This document shows positions 58,536 to 64,000 of a stretch of DNA of 64,000 nt, piece after piece (position 1 is the stretch's first letter; every line of letters begins with the position of its first letter). The stretch comes from Aestuariibaculum sp. M13 (GTDB lineage Bacteria > Bacteroidota > Bacteroidia > Flavobacteriales > Flavobacteriaceae). The position numbers were made by a program, and so were the translations under genes. The stretch lies in NCBI RefSeq assembly GCF_024723255.1, contig NZ_JANIAC010000001.1, forward strand, positions 573,548 through 637,547, in the 5' to 3' direction. Below the pieces are notes generated by a model, which was not told where the DNA came from, did not search any database, and saw only the letters and a list, made by a program, of their open reading frames with translations.

Positions 58536-58910
58536 TTATTTAGTTGCTTTTTTCTTGTTAGCAACAGTTTTTCTTCTACCTTTTCTTGTTCTAGAGTTAT
58601 TCTTAGTACGTTGACCTCTTAAAGGAAGTCCAGCTCTGTGACGAATTCCTCTGTTACAACCGATATCCATTAAACGTTTAATGTTTAATTGAATCTCAGA
58701 ACGTAATTCACCTTCGATAGTAAAAGATCCAACAGCTTCACGAATACCAGCGATTTGGTCGTCGTTCCAGTCTTGAACTTTAATACTTTCGTCAACATTA
58801 GCTTGAGCTAATATTTCTTTTGCTCTACTTCTACCTATTCCGTAGATATAAGTTAAAGAGATAACTCCTCTTTTGTTTTTTGGTATGTCTACACCTGCAA
58901 TTCTTGCCAT
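58536..58910 (-). CDS. rpsM: 30S ribosomal protein S13
   Basis: A 124-residue S13 from the 30S head. Start [26 protein letters not shown], the [25 protein letters not shown] tail. Flanked on both sides by copies of the intergenic element. Confidence 0.98.
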   Translation of the reverse strand: MARIAGVDIPKNKRGVISLTYIYGIGRSRAKEILAQANVDESIKVQDWNDDQIAGIREAVGSFTIEGELRSEIQLNIKRLMDIGCNRGIRHRAGLPLRGQRTKNNSRTRKGRRKTVANKKKATK

Positions 58911-58916
58911 ATTGTT

Positions 58917-59013
58917 TTTAGTTTCTAGTTGCTAGTTTTTAGTTGTTAGAATCCTAAACATTTCTATTTCAAACAGATTCTCATCTAACTTCTAAGCCCT
59001 AATAACTCATGTA
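58917..59013 (-). repeat. intergenic element, copy B (before rpsM)
   Basis: The second copy of the element described at 58441-58531. It has a slightly longer CTAG-rich section (TAGTTGCTAGTTTTTAGTTG) and AGAATC/GATTCT as the inner inverted pair. It lies between rpsM and rpmJ. Confidence 0.7.
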
Positions 59014-59017
59014 CAAT

Positions 59018-59134
59018 TTAACCTTGTCTTTGTTTAAATCTAGGATTCTTTTTGTTTATCACGTAAAGTCTACCTTTTCTACGCACGATTTTACAATCTG
59101 CACTTCTTTTTTTAACGGATGCTCTAACTTTCAT
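59018..59134 (-). CDS. rpmJ: 50S ribosomal protein L36
   Basis: A 38-residue protein with the L36 ends [15 protein letters not shown] and [11 protein letters not shown]. It lacks the zinc ribbon: only Cys14 remains of the three Cys and one His found in the zinc form. Four bases separate it from the infA stop. It is too short for routine ORF calling but certain by sequence and position. Confidence 0.96.
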   Translation of the reverse strand: MKVRASVKKRSADCKIVRRKGRLYVINKKNPRFKQRQG

Positions 59135-59138
59135 CGTA

Positions 59139-59354
59139 TTAGTATCTATAAGTTATGCGAGCCTTAGACAAATCGTAAGGACTCATTTCTAATTTTACTT
59201 TATCTCCCGGTAAAAGTTTGATATAGTGCATACGCATTTTACCTGAGATATGTGCTGTCACAATGTGACCATTTTCTAATTCAACACGGAACATCGCATT
59301 TGATAATGCTTCAATAATTGTTCCGTCTTGTTCTATTGCTGCCTGTTTTGCCAT
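59139..59354 (-). CDS. infA: translation initiation factor IF-1
   Basis: A 71-residue OB-fold factor that binds the A site of the 30S subunit during initiation. The core [50 protein letters not shown] is complete. Between secY and rpmJ, as in many bacteria. Confidence 0.98.
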   Translation of the reverse strand: MAKQAAIEQDGTIIEALSNAMFRVELENGHIVTAHISGKMRMHYIKLLPGDKVKLEMSPYDLSKARITYRY

Positions 59355-59364
59355 AGTATAATAT

Positions 59365-60708
59365 TTAAGCTACTGCTTTTCTATTTTTACCTGTTTTCAT
59401 CAAGCCATCATAATGTCTATTTAACAAGTAAGAGTTTACCTGTTGCATAGTATCTATAGCAACACCTACTAAAATGATTAGTGAAGTACCACCAAAGAAT
59501 AATGCCCATCCTTGTTGTACACCCATTAACTTAACAATGAAAGCTGGAAATATAGCTATAAGTGCTAAGAATAATGAACCTGGTAAGGTAATTTGAGACA
59601 TTATCTTATCTAGATATTCTGAAGTTTCTGAACCAGGACGAATACCTGGAATAAAACCTCCGCTGCGTTTTAAATCGTCAGCCATTTTGTTCGTTGGTAC
59701 TGTAATTGCAGTATAAAAATATGTAAACACAATAATTAAGAATGCAAATACAACGTTATACCAAAGACCAAAGATATCTGCAAAGTTTGTTTGTAACCAC
59801 ATTCCCGTTGCAGTCTCCTTTAATAAAGAAGATCCACCAATTAAACCTGGAACAAACATGATAGCCTGTGCAAATATGATAGGCATTACTCCAGAAGCGT
59901 TAAGCTTTAATGGAATATACTGTCTAGACCCTACAGCACTTTTTTCATAGCCACCAGTTGCGGTTCTTCTTGCGTATTCAACAGCTATTTTTCTAACAGC
60001 CATAACAAGCATGATTGCACCTAAGATAATTGCGAACCATAGTACTAATTCGAAAAGAATTAACATCACGTTATTTCCTTCTAATCTAGTCGCAGCGTTT
60101 TGAAGAAAAGCGGCTGGTAGACGAGCAATGATACCCACCATAATTAATAGTGAAATACCATTGCCTATACCTTTATCCGTAATTTTTTCTCCTAACCACA
60201 TCGCAAAGATACACCCGGTTACTAAGATAGAAACAGATGAGAAATAGAATAATGGCCCTTGACCTAATAAAAATGCACTTGTAGGAATCCCTAATGCCGG
60301 TAAACTTGCCAGGTAACCTGGAGCCTGTAATAAACATATAGCAATAGTTAACCAACGTGTAATTTGATTAATCTTCTTTTGACCACTTGCGCCTTCTTTT
60401 TGTAATTTTTGTAAATAAGGAATAGCAATTCCCATTAACTGAACCACAATAGAAGCAGAAATGTATGGCATAATACCCAAAGCGAATACTGAAGCATTTG
60501 CAAATGCACCTCCAGTAAAGGCATTTAGTAATCCTAATATACCTGAGTCGGTACTATCTGCTAAGCCCTCTAATTGAGCAGCATCAATACCAGGAAGTAC
60601 AACTTGAGTACCAAAACGATAAACTAATAACAAACCAAGTGTAACGGTAATTCTGTTTCTTAGTTCTTCTATTTTCCAAACATTCTTTAACGATTCTATA
60701 AACTTCAT
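59365..60708 (-). CDS. secY: preprotein translocase subunit SecY
   Basis: A 447-residue, ten-helix pore of the Sec translocon in the inner membrane. The N-terminal [19 protein letters not shown], the plug region [31 protein letters not shown] and the fifth cytoplasmic loop [27 protein letters not shown] are typical. Infers a normal secYEG system; secE and secG are not in the window. Confidence 0.98.
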   Translation of the reverse strand: MKFIESLKNVWKIEELRNRITVTLGLLLVYRFGTQVVLPGIDAAQLEGLADSTDSGILGLLNAFTGGAFANASVFALGIMPYISASIVVQLMGIAIPYLQKLQKEGASGQKKINQITRWLTIAICLLQAPGYLASLPALGIPTSAFLLGQGPLFYFSSVSILVTGCIFAMWLGEKITDKGIGNGISLLIMVGIIARLPAAFLQNAATRLEGNNVMLILFELVLWFAIILGAIMLVMAVRKIAVEYARRTATGGYEKSAVGSRQYIPLKLNASGVMPIIFAQAIMFVPGLIGGSSLLKETATGMWLQTNFADIFGLWYNVVFAFLIIVFTYFYTAITVPTNKMADDLKRSGGFIPGIRPGSETSEYLDKIMSQITLPGSLFLALIAIFPAFIVKLMGVQQGWALFFGGTSLIILVGVAIDTMQQVNSYLLNRHYDGLMKTGKNRKAVA

Positions 60709-60723
60709 ACTTGTAATAAGGTC

Positions 60724-61176
60724 TTATAATGTTACAGCTTCACCTCCTGCAGCTTCGATAGCAGCCTTTGCTGAAGCAGTAAATTTGTGTGCAGATACTT
60801 TTAACTTAGCTTTTAATTCTCCTCTTCCTAAAATTTTAACTAGATCATTTTTTCCAGCTAAACGGTTAGAGAATAAAGTTTCGAAGTCTACTGTATCTGT
60901 AACTTTGTTATCATCTACTAACTGTTGTAAAGTATCTAAGTTAATACCTTGATATTCTACGCGGTTAATATTAGTAAAACCAAACTTAGGAACACGTCTT
61001 TGAATAGGCATTTGACCTCCTTCAAATCCTACTTTCTTAGAGTATCCAGAACGAGACTTAGCTCCTTTGTGACCACGTGTAGCAGTACCACCTTTTCCAG
61101 AACCTTGTCCACGACCTACTCTTTTCCCTTGGTTTTTTACTGAACCTTCTGCAGGTTTTAAATTACTTAAATCCAT
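60724..61176 (-). CDS. rplO: 50S ribosomal protein L15
   Basis: A 150-residue L15: MDLSNLKPAEGSVKNQGKRVGRGQGSGKGGTATRGHKGAKSRSG at the start, a glycine-rich rRNA-binding arm, and a globular C-terminal half ending in ITASAKAAIEAAGGEAV-type text. 15 bases upstream of secY. Confidence 0.98.
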   Translation of the reverse strand: MDLSNLKPAEGSVKNQGKRVGRGQGSGKGGTATRGHKGAKSRSGYSKKVGFEGGQMPIQRRVPKFGFTNINRVEYQGINLDTLQQLVDDNKVTDTVDFETLFSNRLAGKNDLVKILGRGELKAKLKVSAHKFTASAKAAIEAAGGEAVTL

Positions 61177-61192
61177 TTTTCAGTTTATATTT

Positions 61193-61372
61193 TTAAGCTT
61201 CTTCTACAGAAACTAAATGTGAAACTTTAGCAACCATACCAAGAATACTTGGTGTGGTTTCATGCTCTACTACTTGACCAATCTTTCTTAATCCAAGAGA
61301 CTCAAGTACTCTTTTTTGTCTAAGCGGCTTGTTAATAGCGCTTTTAACTTTTGTAACTTTAATTTTTGCCAT
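61193..61372 (-). CDS. rpmD: 50S ribosomal protein L30
   Basis: A 59-residue L30 read directly from the gap between rplO and rpsE: MAKIKVTKVKSAINKPLRQK at the start, then RVLESLGLRKIGQVVEHETTP. Normal size for bacterial L30. Stop at 61193-61195, start at 61372; 16 bases separate it from rplO and 12 from rpsE. Confidence 0.97.
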   Translation of the reverse strand: MAKIKVTKVKSAINKPLRQKRVLESLGLRKIGQVVEHETTPSILGMVAKVSHLVSVEEA

Positions 61373-61384
61373 CTCTTTAAATTT

Positions 61385-61909
61385 TTAAGCTTTAAAAACT
61401 TGTTCAAGTGAAATACCTCTATCTCTAGCAATCGTGTTAGCATCTCTTAACTGTAATAAAGCATCAAAAGTTGCTTTTACTACGTTGTGAGGGTTAGATG
61501 ATCCTTGAGATTTAGATAATACGTCGTGTACACCAACTGCCTCAAGTACTGTTCTTACAGCACCACCAGCAATTACACCTGTACCTTCTGCAGCAGGCAT
61601 AATGTTCACTCTAGCTCCTCCGAATTTACCTTTTTGCTCGTGAGGTAAAGTTTTTCCTTTTAAAGGAATTCTCACTAAGTTTTTCTTTGCATCTTCTACA
61701 GCTTTAGCGATAGCTGTTGCAACGTCTTTAGATTTACCTAAACCTTGACCTACAACACCGTGCTCATCACCTACTACTACGATTGCCGAAAAACCAAATG
61801 CTCTACCACCTTTAGTTACTTTGGTAACTCTTTGTACACCAACTAAACGATCTTTAAGATCTAATCCACCTGGTTTTACTAACTCTGCGCTTTTATATTT
61901 TTGAAACAT
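61385..61909 (-). CDS. rpsE: 30S ribosomal protein S5
   Basis: A 174-residue S5, which takes part in decoding fidelity and mRNA entry. The N-terminal dsRBD has [38 protein letters not shown], and the C-terminal domain [39 protein letters not shown]. Five bases separate it from rplR. Confidence 0.98.
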   Translation of the reverse strand: MFQKYKSAELVKPGGLDLKDRLVGVQRVTKVTKGGRAFGFSAIVVVGDEHGVVGQGLGKSKDVATAIAKAVEDAKKNLVRIPLKGKTLPHEQKGKFGGARVNIMPAAEGTGVIAGGAVRTVLEAVGVHDVLSKSQGSSNPHNVVKATFDALLQLRDANTIARDRGISLEQVFKA

Positions 61910-61914
61910 AATTT

Positions 61915-62271
61915 TTAGAATTTAAGTCCTGCTTCTCTAGCTCCTTCAGCTAATGATTTTACTCTACCATGGTATAAATATCCACCTCTATCAAAAGCGA
62001 TAGTTTCTACACCAGCTTTCATAGCTTTCTCAGCAACTGTTTTACCTACTAACTTAGCTAATTCTACTTTAGTAGCTGTTACAGAACTAATATCTTTGTC
62101 TCTTGAAGATGCAGCACTGATAGTTTTACCAGTTACGTCATCTACAATTTGAGCATAAATTTCTTTATTACTTCTAAAAACAGTTAATCTTGGTCTTGCT
62201 TCTGTTCCAGAAACAATTTTACGAATTCTGCTTTTTATTCTTATTCTTCTTTCGTGTTTTGTCAATGCCAT
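61915..62271 (-). CDS. rplR: 50S ribosomal protein L18
   Basis: A 118-residue L18, a 5S rRNA-binding protein. [20 protein letters not shown] and the closing [27 protein letters not shown] are diagnostic. Ten bases downstream of rplF. Confidence 0.98.
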   Translation of the reverse strand: MALTKHERRIRIKSRIRKIVSGTEARPRLTVFRSNKEIYAQIVDDVTGKTISAASSRDKDISSVTATKVELAKLVGKTVAEKAMKAGVETIAFDRGGYLYHGRVKSLAEGAREAGLKF

Positions 62272-62281
62272 AACTTAATTA

Positions 62282-62824
62282 TTAAGCTGATTTACCTGCT
62301 TTTCTTCTTAATACTTCACCAACAAACTTGATACCTTTACCTTTGTAAGGTTCTGGTTTTCTAAATCCGCGGATTTTCGCAGCTACTTGTCCAACCAATT
62401 GTTTGTCGTGAGATGTTAATTTTACGATTGGGTTCTTCCCTTTTTCAGATACTGTTTCAACTTTAATTTCTGGAGCTAAGTCCATAACTATAGCATGAGA
62501 AAAACCTAAAGCTAATTCAAGTTTGTTACCTTGGTTACTAGCTCTATAACCTACACCTACTAATTCTAATTCTTTAGTCCAACCTTCAGAAACACCTTTA
62601 ATCATGTTGTTTACTAAAGCTCTGTAAAGACCGTGTTTAGCTCTTTCAGCTTTTAGATCAGAAGAACGTGTTACTAAAACATTAGAATCTTCAACTTTAA
62701 CTTCTACAGATTCAAAAGATTGAGTTAATTCTCCTAACTTTCCTTTTACTGTAATTAAGTTGTCTTTTACATCAACGGTAACTCCGTTTGGAATTACTAC
62801 TGGGTTATTACCTATTCTTGACAT
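62282..62824 (-). CDS. rplF: 50S ribosomal protein L6
   Basis: A 180-residue L6 with two similar domains; start MSRIGNNPVVIPNGV and the C-terminal signature PEPYKGKGIKFVGEVLRRKAGKSA. Twelve bases downstream of rpsH. Confidence 0.98.
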   Translation of the reverse strand: MSRIGNNPVVIPNGVTVDVKDNLITVKGKLGELTQSFESVEVKVEDSNVLVTRSSDLKAERAKHGLYRALVNNMIKGVSEGWTKELELVGVGYRASNQGNKLELALGFSHAIVMDLAPEIKVETVSEKGKNPIVKLTSHDKQLVGQVAAKIRGFRKPEPYKGKGIKFVGEVLRRKAGKSA

Positions 62825-62836
62825 ATTCTTCTCTTT

Positions 62837-63235
62837 TTAGTAAACGTAACATAAAACTTCACCACCTACATTATCTCTTTTGGCTTGTTTACCAGTCATT
62901 ACTCCGTGAGAAGTAGAAACGATGGCAATACCTAAACCATTAAGAATTCTAGGAAGTTCTTTCGAACTAGCATACTTACGTAAACCTGGTTTACTTACTC
63001 TTTCAATCTTCTTGATTACAGGCTCTTTTGTTTCTTTGTTGTACTTAAGAGCTATTTTAATAGTTCCTTGTACTGTAGAATCATCGAACTTGTAACTTAA
63101 AATATATCCTTGCTCGAATAATATTTTAGTGATGTCTTTCTTTAAATTAGAAGCAGGGATTTCAACCACTCTGTGGTTTGCACGCACTGCATTTCTAATT
63201 CTTGTCAAAAAATCCGCTATTGGATCTGTGTACAT
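62837..63235 (-). CDS. rpsH: 30S ribosomal protein S8
   Basis: A 132-residue S8, an early 16S rRNA-binding protein and, in E. coli, the autoregulator of this operon. Start MYTDPIADFLTRIRNAVRANH and end STSHGVMTGKQAKRDNVGGEVLCYVY. The 72-base gap upstream toward rpsN is unusually long for this cluster and holds a GC-rich hairpin. Confidence 0.98.
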   Translation of the reverse strand: MYTDPIADFLTRIRNAVRANHRVVEIPASNLKKDITKILFEQGYILSYKFDDSTVQGTIKIALKYNKETKEPVIKKIERVSKPGLRKYASSKELPRILNGLGIAIVSTSHGVMTGKQAKRDNVGGEVLCYVY

Positions 63236-63257
63236 AATGAATTGATTTTGTGATTTC

Positions 63258-63282
63258 GGTTTTCGGCGTTGGCGGCCGAACC
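63258..63282 (-). promoter_or_regulatory. GC-rich hairpin between rpsN and rpsH
   Basis: A six-pair stem TTCGGC/GCCGAA (63262-63267 with 63275-63280) with flanking GG/CC bases that could extend it, in a 72-base gap of otherwise AT-rich DNA. A regulatory RNA structure is possible; no T-run follows, so it is not a standard terminator. Confidence 0.35.
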
Positions 63283-63307
63283 TTAAATCTGATTATTTAA
63301 AATAATA

Positions 63308-63577
63308 TTACCAACTTGCTTTTTTAACTCCAGGAATAAGACCTTGGTTGGCCATTTCTCTAAAAGTTACACGAGAGATACCAAATGTTCTCATGTAACC
63401 TCTAGGTCTTCCTGTTAATTTACATCTATTATGTTGACGAATTGGAGAAGCGTTTTTTGGTAACTTCTGTAATGCTTCGTAATCTCCAGCTTCTTTTAAA
63501 GCTTTACGTTTCTCAGCATACTTTGCTACTGTTTTAGCTCTTTTTACCTCGCGGGCTTTCATTGATTCTTTAGCCAT
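63308..63577 (-). CDS. rpsN: 30S ribosomal protein S14
   Basis: An 89-residue S14 of the zinc-free long type: only one Cys ([12 protein letters not shown]), no CxxC pairs. The end [29 protein letters not shown] is diagnostic. Three bases separate it from rplE. Confidence 0.98.
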   Translation of the reverse strand: MAKESMKAREVKRAKTVAKYAEKRKALKEAGDYEALQKLPKNASPIRQHNRCKLTGRPRGYMRTFGISRVTFREMANQGLIPGVKKASW

Positions 63578-63580
63578 AAC

Positions 63581-64000
63581 TTAGTTCTTTTTAAAAGGTA
63601 ATCCTAATTCGGTTAATAATGATTTTGCTTCCTTATCGGTTTCAGCAGATGTTACAAATGTAATATCCATTCCTGAGATTCTATTAACTTTATCAATATT
63701 TATCTCTGGGAAAATGATTTGCTCAGTAATTCCTAAGTTATAGTTACCACGTCCGTCAAATCCTGTAGCTTTAATTCCGTTAAAATCTCTTACTCGAGGT
63801 AAAGCAGATGTTACTAAACGATCTAAAAACTCGTACATCATCTCTCCACGTAAAGTTACTTTAGCACCAATTGGCATACCTTTACGTAATTTAAACGTTG
63901 CAACGTCTTTTTTAGATAATGTTGCTACCGCTTTTTGTCCAGATATAGTTGTTAACTCTTCTACTGCGTAGTCAATTAACTTTTTGTCTGCAACTGCAGC
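63581..64000 (-). CDS. rplE: 50S ribosomal protein L5, 5' end beyond the window
   Basis: The C-terminal 139 residues of L5, which anchors 5S rRNA in the central protuberance. The frame is open to the window edge, so an internal ATG at 63877 ([17 protein letters not shown]) is not the start: the codons before it encode [23 protein letters not shown], the normal interior of L5. Confidence 0.97.
   Translation of the reverse strand, partial: AAVADKKLIDYAVEELTTISGQKAVATLSKKDVATFKLRKGMPIGAKVTLRGEMMYEFLDRLVTSALPRVRDFNGIKATGFDGRGNYNLGITEQIIFPEINIDKVNRISGMDITFVTSAETDKEAKSLLTELGLPFKKN

Overview
The window is AT-rich chromosomal DNA from a member of the Bacteroidota, almost certainly a marine-type Flavobacteriaceae. 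The evidence is a SusC/SusD pair under an ECF sigma/FecR switch, a bTHX ribosomal protein gene, zinc-free L36 and S14, repeated -7 boxes of the Bacteroidota form TAnnTTTG, almost no Shine-Dalgarno sequences, and lipoproteins with acidic residues after the lipobox cysteine. The genus cannot be fixed from the sequence. I see no phage, insertion sequence, CRISPR array, tRNA or rRNA.

Layout. 1-1.5 kb: the 3' end of an AlkB-like dioxygenase gene and two small membrane proteins, one carrying a cytochrome-oxidase-like DTYY motif. 1.5-3.8 kb: katG, predicted to be a lipoprotein. 4.0-23.5 kb: the accessory core of the window, almost all on the minus strand. It holds an ECF sigma factor, a FecR anti-sigma factor, a SusC receptor with an STN signalling domain, SusD, a lipoprotein that looks like a degenerate zinc metallopeptidase, a YD-repeat-like lipoprotein, an M16 peptidase, three tandem secreted thioredoxin-domain proteins and a second M16 peptidase. 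I read this as a regulated system for binding, importing, reducing and degrading a polypeptide, possibly disulfide-containing. 23.9-30 kb: a small K+ channel, envelope proteins, bTHX, a TPR protein, yaaA, rluD and a stand-alone PASTA protein. 30-43 kb: ddl, coaD, an M14 carboxypeptidase, a SulP transporter, then a run of nudix / pyrE / SRPBCC / birA / rsfS / ftsH / LUD / cdsA / psd / acyl-CoA-binding protein. 43.5-52.8 kb: argS, a TPR sensor kinase, two arginine-deiminase-superfamily enzymes enclosing a GNAT and a cation transporter, and gltA. 53-64 kb: eno, carA and the minus-strand ribosomal protein cluster from rplQ back through rpoA, rpsD, rpsK, rpsM, rpmJ, infA, secY, rplO, rpmD, rpsE, rplR, rplF, rpsH, rpsN and rplE, which runs off the end.

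Regulatory structure is unusually legible. Strong intrinsic terminators separate most units. At two places (ftsH/LUD and rpsK/rpsD) the terminator's T-run leads straight into the TATATTTG -7 box of the next transcription unit. A duplicated intergenic element of about 90 bp sits upstream of both rpsM and rpsK.

Genes too short for ordinary ORF calling that I recovered by reading are bTHX (26602-26736), rpmJ (59018-59134) and rpmD (61193-61372). Start sites were revised for pyrE, the LUD protein, the acyl-CoA-binding protein, carA, ctlX and the small membrane protein at 43.2 kb.
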